A program made the translations under genes and the position numbers. Below are positions 41,903 to 48,374 of a DNA stretch of 48,374 bases, piece by piece. The DNA lies in contig CAMDEA010000044.1 of NCBI GenBank assembly GCA_945893045.1, positions 1 through 48,374 on the forward strand. Direction: 5' to 3'. The DNA is from Planctomyces sp. SH-PL62. Lineage in GTDB: Bacteria > Planctomycetota > Planctomycetia > Planctomycetales > Planctomycetaceae. Numbering within the stretch: position 1 is the stretch's first letter; every line of letters begins with the position of its first letter. The notes under the pieces are model-generated. The model had not been told where the DNA came from, searched no databases, and saw only the letters and a program-made list of their open reading frames with translations.

Positions 41903-42421
41903 ATGTTGGACGCGGTCATCGATAAGCTGACGGAGTCCGTTGAAGACGCTCGCACGGGACAACGGTACGACACGCGCATTCTCCCGATCACGACCGTTCG
42001 CGCGCTGAAGCTGTCGTCGCGCTGGCTGTTCGATTGGCGAGCGGAGATCGCAGCGCATGAAGTCCTCAAGCTGACGATTCCTGCGATCAGAGACACCATC
42101 CAGGGATTGATCGCCCTCGAACACCAAGCGGGTTTCGAATTCGTCCATTTGCTGGAGAGTCATCCTCAAAACGTTGGGCAAGGCAAGCGATATGTCGGAG
42201 TCGCCGGCAACTTGATGGCCCATGCGGCCTCTCTCAGCTTTGAACTCGGTTTCGACGGTGTTATCGCCTTCGATGCAAAGACAGAATCGATTCCGCACTA
42301 CGAGAAGAGCTTGGGGGCGAGTAGAGTGAGCAGCCAACGCATGGCAATCAACACAGCCGCCGCTCGCAGGCTCGTTCAGAAATACTTTGGAGACGAACAT
42401 GGGACTCATTCGCGAACCTGA
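41903..42421 (+). CDS. GNAT-like protein, first gene of a two-gene module
   Basis: A 172-residue protein. Residues about 70-165 resemble an acetyltransferase (GNAT) fold: FEFVHLLESHPQN, YVGVAGNLMAHAASLSFELGFDGVIAFDA, then HYEKSLGASRV. The N-terminal part (LPITTVRALKLSSRWLFDW) is a helical extension. GGAG lies eight bases before ATG 41903. The gene overlaps a 69-residue gene by 23 bp, so the two should be translationally coupled. This tight pair suggests a toxin-antitoxin-like or regulatory module, but the family evidence is weak. A plain GNAT enzyme with a small partner is the alternative. Confidence 0.75.
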   Translation: MLDAVIDKLTESVEDARTGQRYDTRILPITTVRALKLSSRWLFDWRAEIAAHEVLKLTIPAIRDTIQGLIALEHQAGFEFVHLLESHPQNVGQGKRYVGVAGNLMAHAASLSFELGFDGVIAFDAKTESIPHYEKSLGASRVSSQRMAINTAAARRLVQKYFGDEHGTHSRT

Positions 42422-42608
42422 CGGCATAGACTTCGTCATTCAGAGCAAACCGCTGACTGCACGAGACGTCTCCGAGATTCAGGAGTGGATTCGACAGCAA
42501 CGAGCCGTCGAAGTGATCACTCAACCGTCGCGACGAATGGCAACAACGCGCGGTTCGATTAAGAAACCACAGATGACGCATGTCCGAAAAAGACTCCCGC
42601 CCCCTTAG
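42399..42608 (+). CDS. Small protein, second gene of the GNAT-like module
   Basis: A 69-residue protein (MGLIREPDGIDFVIQSKPLT, then ARDVSEIQEWIRQQRA). GGAGA in the coding end of the partner gene precedes ATG 42399. The beta-rich start and one helix resemble short proteins found beside GNAT-like or nuclease genes in other bacteria, but I cannot name the family. The last codons and the TAG stop are formed by a repeat arm, whose complement also holds the stop of the convergent gene. Confidence 0.7.
   Translation: MGLIREPDGIDFVIQSKPLTARDVSEIQEWIRQQRAVEVITQPSRRMATTRGSIKKPQMTHVRKRLPPP
42583..42608. repeat. Single arm of the GGGGTCGGGAGTC family at two convergent stops
   Basis: GAAAAAGACTCCCGCCCCCT then TAG matches the right arm of 15674-15760 with one A-to-C change and one extra base context. 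TAG at 42606-42608 ends the plus-strand gene, and TAA at 42605-42607 read on the other strand ends the minus-strand gene. Confidence 0.85.
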
Positions 42609-43291
42609 CCGCGTCGCCTTCCGAAGGTTGGCCGATTGAGGATCAGGGTCAGCACGAACGCTTGCTTGAGTCCGGCGGGGTCGCGCATGAGCCTGGCCAC
42701 TTCGGTCACAGTGAACTTGGCACGGGCCGCGGTGGCCGAGGCGGCGGTCGGGGCATCGGCGGCGGTAAACGAACCCAAGTCCTGCTGAACTTTTTCGGCA
42801 ACGCCGTGTGCCAGATGATTCTGAGCTTGTTTCAGAACGCGGCCTTCCTGCATGTGATCGGCCAAGTGCTGCCGCACGCCGGATCCCAACGATGCGGAGC
42901 CCGGTCCTTTGCGCTCCGAGATGCGTCCGCCCGGCCGAGCGCCACCGAAGACGGCGGCGGACTCCTCGCTTGCAGCAGGCGCGGCGGGACGTTTGGCGCG
43001 ATTCTTACCTTTCGAGCGAGGTTTCGTCGGCCCCTCTTCGACGACGAGCACTTCCAACTCGTCGGCATGGCCGTCCTTCTGGCCCATCACGTTCTTGAGA
43101 AAGCGATTGATCTCGGCTTGCAGATCTTTGTCGCCTCGTTTGCCCCCGGCCGCCTGCGGCTGCACGCCGCCGCCGACCGGTTTTTGGTTGCCGTTGAACA
43201 CATTCCACAACCAACTGACGAACGCGATCACCACAAACATGATCGAGAGCCACGACTCACCTGCCGCCAGAATGGGAATGAGAGGAAACAT
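42605..43291 (-). CDS. Membrane-anchored protein of the floA cluster, unknown function
   Basis: A 228-residue protein with one N-terminal membrane helix (about 13-33: WLSIMFVVIAFVSWLWNVF), a Gly/Gln-rich linker, a basic proline/alanine-rich low-complexity middle (GKNRAKRPAAPAAS) and a helical C-terminal part (VTEVARLMRDPAGLKQAFVLTLIL). AAAGG precedes ATG 43291. It follows floA in the same direction with a 98-bp gap holding palindromic elements, so a role at the flotillin membrane assembly is inferred. I recognise no named family. Confidence 0.8.
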   Translation of the reverse strand: MFPLIPILAAGESWLSIMFVVIAFVSWLWNVFNGNQKPVGGGVQPQAAGGKRGDKDLQAEINRFLKNVMGQKDGHADELEVLVVEEGPTKPRSKGKNRAKRPAAPAASEESAAVFGGARPGGRISERKGPGSASLGSGVRQHLADHMQEGRVLKQAQNHLAHGVAEKVQQDLGSFTAADAPTAASATAARAKFTVTEVARLMRDPAGLKQAFVLTLILNRPTFGRRRG

Positions 43292-43311
43292 GACGATCGG
43301 CCTTTCGACGA

Positions 43312-43338
43312 GTGGGGCAGATTTTCAATCTGACCCAA
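43312..43338. repeat. Single GTGGGG hairpin (CAGATT word)
   Basis: GTGGGGCAGATT-TTC-AATCTGACCC: one hairpin with the same loop as 19315-19386 and 23836-23892 but the word CAGATT. The second hairpin is absent; a GTAG element follows immediately at 43342. Confidence 0.85.
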
Positions 43339-43341
43339 AGA

Positions 43342-43393
43342 GTAGACGAGTCACTCCGTGACTCGACTTCGAGTCACGGATTGACTCGGCTAC
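43342..43393. repeat. GTAG double-hairpin element at the floA 3' end
   Basis: A 52-bp element. Hairpin 1 is CGAGTCAC-TCC-GTGACTCG and hairpin 2 CGAGTCAC-GGA-TTGACTCG, bounded by GTAGA and GCTAC. It is close to 4209-4262, with both hairpins carrying the CGAG word. On the minus strand its GTAG end supplies the TAG stop of floA. Confidence 0.93.
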
Positions 43394-44430
43394 TTGGTGG
43401 CCGGCTCGCCGCCGGCAATCGAGTCCCGCATCTTGGTATCAGCTTGAACGTTTCGCAGTTCGTAGTAATCCACGAGGCACAGCTTGCCTTCGGACAGGGC
43501 TTGTGCGATTGCCAACGGCACGGCGGCCTCGGCCATCACAACTTTCGCACGGTTCTCCTGGATGAGCGCGACCATTTCCTGTTCTTCGGCGGTGTAGGCG
43601 GAGAGTTGTTCTTGCGCCTTGGCCTGAGCGACTCGAACCTGAGCTTCCGCCTGATCGGCCTGCAACCGGGCACCGATGTTTTCGCCGACGTCAACGTCGG
43701 CGATGTCGATCGAAACGATCTCGAACGCCGTCTGTGCTTCCAGTCCTTCGCTGAGCACGGTGCGTGAGATCGAATCGGGGTTGGCCAAAACCATCTTGTA
43801 CGACGCGGTCGAGCCAATCGCCTGCACAATGCCTTGTCCCACGCGAGCGATGACCGTCTCTTCGGTCGCGCCGCCGACCAATTGTTTGATATTGGTGCGG
43901 ACGGTGACTCGGGCACGCACCTTGAGTTCGATGCCATCCTTGGCGACGGCGCTCAGCGTGCTGCCGCGCTTGGGGTCCGGGCAGTCGATCACTTTCGGAT
44001 AGACGCTGGTGCGGATGGCGTCGAGCAGATCGCGGCCAGCCAAATCAATTGCCGCGGCGGTTTGCCAATCCAGGTCGGCCAGGCCGGCTCGATGTGCCGC
44101 GATCAACGCGCGAATCACATTCGGCACGTTGCCGCCGGCCAGATAGTGAGCCTCCAACGCGCGCGTGCTGATCGGGAACGACCGCGTCAGACCGGCCTGC
44201 ACCGCCATGATCTTGCAGCGAACGATGATCGACGGGCTGACCTTTCGCAGCGACATCATCAGCAGGCTCGGCAACGAGATGTTGGCTCGCGTCGTCACGC
44301 ATTGAATCCACAGACTGAAATACCGGGCGAAGACCAGCATGAAGATCAGCGTAAAAAACGCGACCAGCACAAAGACTCCCAGCAGCATCGCGTTGGAATT
44401 GTCGGCCAGCAGGGACAGGCGGTTAAGCAT
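43390..44430 (-). CDS. floA: Flotillin-like protein FloA (UPF0365/SPFH-related)
   Basis: A 346-residue flotillin-like protein that organises functional membrane microdomains. An N-terminal membrane segment (about 12-35: [19 protein letters not shown]) is followed by the SPFH-like core ([75 protein letters not shown]) and the Ala/Glu/Gln-rich coiled coil ([19 protein letters not shown]). ATG 44430 is chosen because the apparent earlier start is a TTG. The upstream gene is an NfeD-like partner, the usual operon arrangement. Confidence 0.96.
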   Translation of the reverse strand: MLNRLSLLADNSNAMLLGVFVLVAFFTLIFMLVFARYFSLWIQCVTTRANISLPSLLMMSLRKVSPSIIVRCKIMAVQAGLTRSFPISTRALEAHYLAGGNVPNVIRALIAAHRAGLADLDWQTAAAIDLAGRDLLDAIRTSVYPKVIDCPDPKRGSTLSAVAKDGIELKVRARVTVRTNIKQLVGGATEETVIARVGQGIVQAIGSTASYKMVLANPDSISRTVLSEGLEAQTAFEIVSIDIADVDVGENIGARLQADQAEAQVRVAQAKAQEQLSAYTAEEQEMVALIQENRAKVVMAEAAVPLAIAQALSEGKLCLVDYYELRNVQADTKMRDSIAGGEPATK

Positions 44431-44443
44431 GATGTCTTTCAAC

Positions 44444-44524
44444 GTAGGTCAGCCTTTCCAGGCTGACTGAGTGGCGATCGGAATGGTTGGCTGCAAAGGG
44501 GTCAGGCTGGAAAGCCTGACCTAC
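44444..44524. repeat. GTAG double-hairpin element (GTCAGCC / GTCAGGC words)
   Basis: An 81-bp element between nfeD-like and floA genes. Hairpin 1 is GTCAGCC-TTTCCA-GGCTGAC and hairpin 2 is GTCAGGC-TGGAAA-GCCTGAC, bounded by GTAG and CTAC. The stems differ by a swap of C and G on both sides, so both pairings are kept. Confidence 0.95.
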
Positions 44525-44538
44525 GGCTGGCGGCCGGT

Positions 44539-45129
44539 TTAGCTCTGGCCGAATTCATCGTCAAGCGGGGTGCGTTCGTGTTCGACCAGAGGTTCTGAGG
44601 TGAGTGACGGATCGGGCGCGGAGCTTTCACGCACTTGACGCACGACCAAACGGTTTCCCTTTTGAGCCAGCACTCGCACCGGCGTATCGGTCAGGATAAG
44701 CATCCCTTCGCTCTCGGCGTGCATCCGCTCGCCTTCGACCAGCACCATTCCGCCGGGACTCAGCCGAGTCAGCGTCGTCCCCGTTTTTCCGATGAGCCGC
44801 GACAGCCGCTCGGTTTCCGCGACGAATGGTTGCATCTCATCCAAGCTGGGAGGATTCATCAGCCGGCGACCGTACTCCGTGCGCGGGAACGCATAAAAAG
44901 CTCCACCCAACACCGACGGAAACAGCACGACCAGGGCCGCGATGTAAATCAAAAACAACGTCAGCTCACCCGATCTGCCCCAGGCTTGCCACGCACTCCA
45001 CACGGAGATCACGAAGACAATCCCCGCCGCCGCCATGATGACTCCGCCGGAGGGGATAAAGACCTCGGCCACCAACAGCGCCAGCCCCAAGGCCAACGTC
45101 AACACCGCCATCAACGCGTAACTATCCAT
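44539..45129 (-). CDS. NfeD-like membrane protein (flotillin partner)
   Basis: A 196-residue protein with three or four membrane helices in the first 85 residues (LMAVLTLALGLALLVAEVF, GVIMAAAGIVFVISVWSAW, LTLFLIYIAALVVLFPSVL) and a C-terminal OB-like beta domain (IGKTGTTLTRLSPGGMVLVEGE, VLAQKGNRLVVRQV). This is the short NfeD form without the ClpP-like protease domain. It usually pairs with FloA, which lies downstream. The start is ATG 45129 (MDSYALMAV). Confidence 0.9.
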   Translation of the reverse strand: MDSYALMAVLTLALGLALLVAEVFIPSGGVIMAAAGIVFVISVWSAWQAWGRSGELTLFLIYIAALVVLFPSVLGGAFYAFPRTEYGRRLMNPPSLDEMQPFVAETERLSRLIGKTGTTLTRLSPGGMVLVEGERMHAESEGMLILTDTPVRVLAQKGNRLVVRQVRESSAPDPSLTSEPLVEHERTPLDDEFGQS

Positions 45130-45182
45130 GACTCGCCGCACCCTTCCGACTCATCACTCAACACGATTCTTCAGACGCGATC

Positions 45183-45392
45183 TTACACGGCAACTTCGCC
45201 AATCAGTTCGACACCGAGGTACGTTTCGATTTCTGCTTGAAGTCTGTGAATCTCATCGAGCGGCCCCTCGGCCATCAAAGAATACCGCGTCGGATCGCTG
45301 GGACGGACCCGCGCGTGAATCTCCGCCAGTGCGCGATACATCCGATCGAGTTGCTCGATACTCTGCTGGAGTTGTCGTTCGTCTTCGATCAT
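45183..45392 (-). CDS. Small helical protein linked to the nucleotidyltransferase gene
   Basis: A 69-residue protein, mostly helical (DERQLQQSIEQLDRMYRALA, DEIHRLQAEIETYLG). Its ATG overlaps the stop of the upstream gene as ATGA, so translation is coupled. A helical partner of an antitoxin- or toxin-type nucleotidyltransferase is plausible; no family name is known to me. Confidence 0.75.
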   Translation of the reverse strand: MIEDERQLQQSIEQLDRMYRALAEIHARVRPSDPTRYSLMAEGPLDEIHRLQAEIETYLGVELIGEVAV

Positions 45393-45835
45393 AGCGTGAC
45401 TCTCAACAGGCCTTTCCGAATGTCAGGATCGCCGCGTACCTGAGCGAAGAACGCGACGAATTCGTCTAGTTCCGGCTGTCCTTCCTCGGCGAGCAACATA
45501 TCGAACCCAAAGACTTTTCGCACTCGCCGACGCGACACGATGTTGTATTCAAACGGTCTCAAGACTCCAGAAAAACTGTGCCCGTGTCGCAACACCAACA
45601 CCAAGTCGATGTCGTTGGACTCCGGTTTCCCGGTCACGAAACTTCCATCAAGAATGACTGCGACTACTAATCCGGTCGCCTTGGCCTCACCGAAGAAATC
45701 TTGCAGCCGTTTCCCCAAACGCCGCCGACAGTCGCTTTGTTGAAATCTTCCGAAGCGCTCGATGATCTCGTCGAGCGAACACTCATAAAGTCCCTCCGGA
45801 AGGAGACCGTCGTCGTTCAAATCCGGGATGGCCAC
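45389..45835 (-). CDS. Nucleotidyltransferase-like protein (DUF6932-like)
   Basis: A 148-residue protein. It begins LNDDGLLPEGLYECSLDEII and has LDGSFVTGKPESNDIDLVLV, with the GS...D.D pattern of the polymerase-beta-like nucleotidyltransferase fold (acidic pair in NDID). The start is GTG 45835, set by GGAGG six bases upstream. It overlaps the 69-residue gene by 4 bp. It may be a minimal nucleotidyltransferase of a toxin-antitoxin-like pair. It lies 38 bp after the fadJ stop and could share that transcript. Confidence 0.85.
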   Translation of the reverse strand: MAIPDLNDDGLLPEGLYECSLDEIIERFGRFQQSDCRRRLGKRLQDFFGEAKATGLVVAVILDGSFVTGKPESNDIDLVLVLRHGHSFSGVLRPFEYNIVSRRRVRKVFGFDMLLAEEGQPELDEFVAFFAQVRGDPDIRKGLLRVTL

Positions 45836-45873
45836 GTCAAACCTCCAGATGTTCTGAAATTCTCAATTCCAAG

Positions 45874-48012
45874 TCATCTTTGGGATCGCGGGAAGAACAG
45901 ACGCTTCGACGTGATCGACTCTGTCGGTGCAAACCGCTTGCCGAGCGAGGCGTACTTGCCGAGGCGATCCGCGATCGCCGACGCCCCTTCCGTGTCGCAC
46001 CAGTGCAGGATGCCGCCGCGGAATGGTGGGAAGCCGATGCCCAGGATCAGGCCCATATCCACATGATGCGGTTCGGCGACGATCCCTTCTTCGAGGACTC
46101 GTGTGGCTTCCAACAGCATCGGCAAGAACAGGCGGTCGGTGAGTTCGTCGAGCGTGAACTGGCGCTTGTCCGTGCGATGCTTTTCGAGGAACGGCGCGAA
46201 GTCGGGATCGGCTTCCGGCTTGCCCTTTTTGTTGAGCTTGCGGAAGCCGGAGCCGCTCTTGTTGCCGAGTCGTCCGGCTTTCACGAGTTCGCCAAGGATA
46301 GGTGTCGGCTTCGCGCGGTCGGAGTAGGCGGTCGAGACCACTTGGCCGGCGTAGTACGCGGTATCCAAGCCGACGAGATCGCTGAGCGTGATCGGTCCCA
46401 TCGGCATTCCGAATTTCGTCGCCGCCTTGTCGATGTCGTCCATCGACGCTCCTTCCTGCAGCAGCAGCACCGCCTCGTTCATGTAGGGCAGCAGCACGCG
46501 ATTGACGAGGAAGCCGGGGCAATCTTGCATCACGATCGGCGTCTTGCCGATCCGCTTAGCGAGCGCCACGATCGTCGCGACGGTGTCGTCGTCGGTCTTG
46601 GCTCCGCGAATGACCTCGACCAGTTCCATGCGATCGACCGGATAAAAGAAGTGCATCCCCACGAATCGTTCGGGGTGCGGTGCGGCTTCGGCCATGCGCG
46701 TGATCGATATTGTCGAAGTGTTGCTGCACAAAATCGCGTCGTCGCGGAGCAGGCTCTTCAACTCGCCATACGCTTGCTTCTTGAGCGTTTCGTTTTCGGT
46801 GATCGCCTCGACGACGACATCGGCGTCGGAGAAGACGGCTCGCGACGTGGATGTGCTCAAGCGTGTGAGCATCTCCTGCATGTCCTGCGGCGTCGCACGG
46901 CCGATTTTCATCCGGCCTTCGATCACTTGGCAGGCCCGTTTCAATCCGTCGGCCAATTGATTTTGCGAGACATCGACCATCACGGCCGGCACGCCGCGCC
47001 GCGCGTGAGCGGTCGCGATACCGGCTCCCATCAGGCCGCTGCCGAGCACTCCGACACTCTTCACGTCGCGGGCCTTCGCGGTTGCCGGCAGGAATCCCGG
47101 ATCGCGGCCGAGCGCGTTGTTCATGAAGAACACGGAAATCAAATTCGACGAGATCGGCGTGCCGGTGACTTCGAGCGCGACTTCTTGTTCGATCTTCAAG
47201 CCCTCGTCGAGCGGCCGGTTGATGCCCAGCTTGATCGCCTTGAGCGCGGCGAGTGGAGCCGGGTATTGCCCCTTTGTCTTTCCTTTGATGGCTCCTTCGG
47301 CACAGGCGAAGGCGAACATCAATTCGGTTTCACTAAGTCCCAGCGGTTGCGAGCGTCGCTGACGATCCGCTTTCCATTCGCCGGTCGATTGCACACGCCC
47401 AATCAATGCCGTGCCGACTTCGATCAGCTTGTCCGCCGGAACCGCATCGAAGCAGAGTCCGATCTGCACGGCCTTCGTCGCCGGGACCGCCTCGCCGCCG
47501 CAGATGATCTCGATCGCGTGCTGCACGCCAACCAGTCGAGTCATGCGCTGCGTTCCGCCCCAGCCGGGGATCAGGCCAATCTTCGTTTCCGGCAGAGCGA
47601 TCTTCGTCGCCGGGTTTGTCGAGGCGATGCGATAGTCCATCGACAGGATCAATTCAGTGCCTCCTCCCATTGAGTTGCCATCGACCAGCGCGACGACTGG
47701 AAAGGGCAACTGACTGACGCGGCTGAACAGCGTGTGACCGGCGACGATCGCCTGCTGACATTGCTCGCGACTGGCGTCGATCAGTGCGCCCAGTTCATTG
47801 AGGTCTGCTCCGGCGATGAACTGCCCCGGCTTGCCGCTGCGAAACAGCAAGCCTTTGAGGTCGCCGCGTTTCTCCAATTGCTCGACCTGCGATGCCAACT
47901 CGGACAGCACGGCTTGCGAGAGCGTGTTGACCTTCTTGTCCGGCACATCGAACGTCAGCAAACCGATGGCACCGGAGGGGGCCGACAATTCCTCAAAGCG
48001 GAAGAAGCCCAT
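45874..48012 (-). CDS. fadJ: Fatty-acid oxidation multifunctional enzyme (enoyl-CoA hydratase / 3-hydroxyacyl-CoA dehydrogenase)
   Basis: A 712-residue FadJ/FadB-type alpha subunit. The hydratase domain (1-190) has the oxyanion-hole region IAGADLNEL and catalytic Glu120 and Glu142 (NSMGGGTELI, PETKIG). The dehydrogenase domain has the NAD site VGVLGSGLMGAG (320-331), NTSTISITRMAEAAPHPERF and the catalytic His in GMHFFYPVDRMELVEVI. A C-terminal domain (FGMPMGPITLSDLVGLD) completes the fold. It hydrates enoyl-CoA and oxidises the product in beta-oxidation. ATG 48012 follows AAAGGATT; the upstream ORF is not conserved. No thiolase gene is next to it in the window. Confidence 0.96.
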   Translation of the reverse strand: MGFFRFEELSAPSGAIGLLTFDVPDKKVNTLSQAVLSELASQVEQLEKRGDLKGLLFRSGKPGQFIAGADLNELGALIDASREQCQQAIVAGHTLFSRVSQLPFPVVALVDGNSMGGGTELILSMDYRIASTNPATKIALPETKIGLIPGWGGTQRMTRLVGVQHAIEIICGGEAVPATKAVQIGLCFDAVPADKLIEVGTALIGRVQSTGEWKADRQRRSQPLGLSETELMFAFACAEGAIKGKTKGQYPAPLAALKAIKLGINRPLDEGLKIEQEVALEVTGTPISSNLISVFFMNNALGRDPGFLPATAKARDVKSVGVLGSGLMGAGIATAHARRGVPAVMVDVSQNQLADGLKRACQVIEGRMKIGRATPQDMQEMLTRLSTSTSRAVFSDADVVVEAITENETLKKQAYGELKSLLRDDAILCSNTSTISITRMAEAAPHPERFVGMHFFYPVDRMELVEVIRGAKTDDDTVATIVALAKRIGKTPIVMQDCPGFLVNRVLLPYMNEAVLLLQEGASMDDIDKAATKFGMPMGPITLSDLVGLDTAYYAGQVVSTAYSDRAKPTPILGELVKAGRLGNKSGSGFRKLNKKGKPEADPDFAPFLEKHRTDKRQFTLDELTDRLFLPMLLEATRVLEEGIVAEPHHVDMGLILGIGFPPFRGGILHWCDTEGASAIADRLGKYASLGKRFAPTESITSKRLFFPRSQR

Positions 48013-48254
48013 CGTGAATCCTTTCCCGAAGCGAAGACAGAAGGTGAATTGTTCGTGGCGGGGTTGTAGCAGACCAGTTGTTTGCGAGGGAGCGGATGAT
48101 TGAGCTCGCGCCACCACCAAGTCAGACAGGCGAGCGGGGCGGCGTCAGAATGTCTCAGGGAAGCCCGCGCGACGTTTATACCGCGCACGGGTGGGGTTTG
48201 TGCCAAAGTCCGATGCGCGACGTATAGTGGGTGTGCCCAGAGATATTGGCGGTG
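48013..48254. other. Intergenic region upstream of fadJ with a single repeat arm
   Basis: It contains CAGGCGAGCGGGGCGGCGTC at 48128-48147, one arm of the GGCGAGCGGGGCGGCGTCAG family without its partner. The fadJ promoter should lie here, but no clear -35/-10 was assigned. A minus-strand ORF at 48145-48357 was not accepted. Confidence 0.6.
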
Positions 48255-48374
48255 TTAAGTTTTTGTGGTGTCGCAAGTTGACCAATAGGGTTGCCATTGA
48301 TTGCTGTCGCGGAGGTTGGTCAGGGCGGAGACGGATTCGGCGTTGCGGAGATTCCAACGAGCACCAGAGCGTTT
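48255..48374 (-). other. Possible 3' end of a gene continuing beyond the right edge
   Basis: A frame open from the right edge reads GARWNLRNAESVSALTNLRD and stops at TAA 48255-48257 (about 39 codons). It might be the end of a gene or chance. No family is recognised. Confidence 0.25.

Noticed and set aside
45880..47673. A 597-codon plus-strand ORF
   Set aside because: It is antisense to fadJ, whose motifs are complete. Long antisense frames are expected at this GC content.
48145..48357. A 70-codon minus-strand ORF at the right edge
   Set aside because: It has no ribosome-binding site or family signal and its composition is unlike the neighbours.
1..48374. tRNA, rRNA, insertion-sequence transposases and prophage genes
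   Set aside because: I looked for these while reading both strands and saw none, but without a folding or profile search a small RNA could be missed.

Overview
The window is about 48 kb of a high-GC chromosome that looks like a member of the Planctomycetota. The signs are an ECF sigma factor paired with a giant kinase-TPR protein, two secreted DUF1501 proteins, a sialate O-acetylesterase fused to a DUF1080 domain, a redoxin/cytochrome c/copper-monooxygenase/EF-hand protein, and a large repeat protein whose N-terminus carries the RLESRELL motif typical of planctomycete cell-surface proteins. No rRNA, tRNA, CRISPR array, transposase, phage gene or origin was seen. Thirty-two genes are called. 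Two are less certain small genes, and the first gene runs off the left edge. A 39-codon open stretch at the right edge is too short to call.

Layout. 1-3058 (-): 5' part of a giant repeat-rich surface protein. 3353-8289: ECF sigma factor (-) divergent from a Ser/Thr kinase with a TPR tail (+). 8413-11051 (+): secreted glycerophosphodiesterase, PhyH-type dioxygenase, ribosomal protein L25 with an intrinsic terminator. 11203-12372 (-): CinA-C/nucleotidylyltransferase fusion. 12516-14642 (+): prolyl oligopeptidase. 14663-17762 (-): Gfo/Idh/MocA oxidoreductase and the redoxin-cytochrome-copper protein. 18147-21997 (+): TPR protein, GT2 glycosyltransferase, histidine kinase and response regulator. 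22054-24126: acidic-tailed membrane protein (-) and CinA (+). 24117-29186 (-): secreted unknown, peptidase T, KDG kinase, prenyltransferase-like protein and ClpS. 29532-31860 (+): sugar isomerase/epimerase and DUF1501. 31952-35193 (-): membrane protein and penicillin acylase. 35501-38041 (+): TPR protein. 38236-39606 (-): second DUF1501. 39776-42608 (+): sialate O-acetylesterase and a two-gene GNAT-like/small-protein module. 42605-48012 (-): FloA/NfeD cluster, a small nucleotidyltransferase module and a FadJ-type beta-oxidation enzyme.

The most striking feature is not a gene. Almost every gene boundary carries a long inverted repeat, more than 20 in 48 kb, in several sequence families. The best-defined family has the form GTAG - hairpin - spacer - hairpin - CTAC. 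The two hairpins have complementary loops (TCC/GGA, TTC/GAA, TTTCCA/TGGAAA, CCTA/TAGG, CTTGT/ACAAG), while the stem letters differ from copy to copy with compensating changes. Each element can therefore fold as two hairpins or as one long cruciform arm. Copies lie in-frame inside two enzyme genes (cinA, penicillin acylase), form the C-terminal codons or stop codons of at least seven genes, and two near-identical copies flank the ECF sigma gene in opposite orientation. This suggests a population of small mobile palindromes, with mobilisation presumably in trans, that reshapes gene ends. Other palindromes begin with TAAGGGGTC, GGCGAGCGGGGCGGCGTCAG or GTAACCCGAAGCG, and a 7-bp direct repeat (CAAATCT) occurs in three short arrays.

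The metabolic genes are mostly housekeeping or envelope functions. Only four or five sets look like operons: clpS with the prenyltransferase-like gene, nfeD-floA-unknown, fadJ with the nucleotidyltransferase pair upstream in the same direction, the histidine kinase/regulator pair, and the GNAT-like/small-protein pair.
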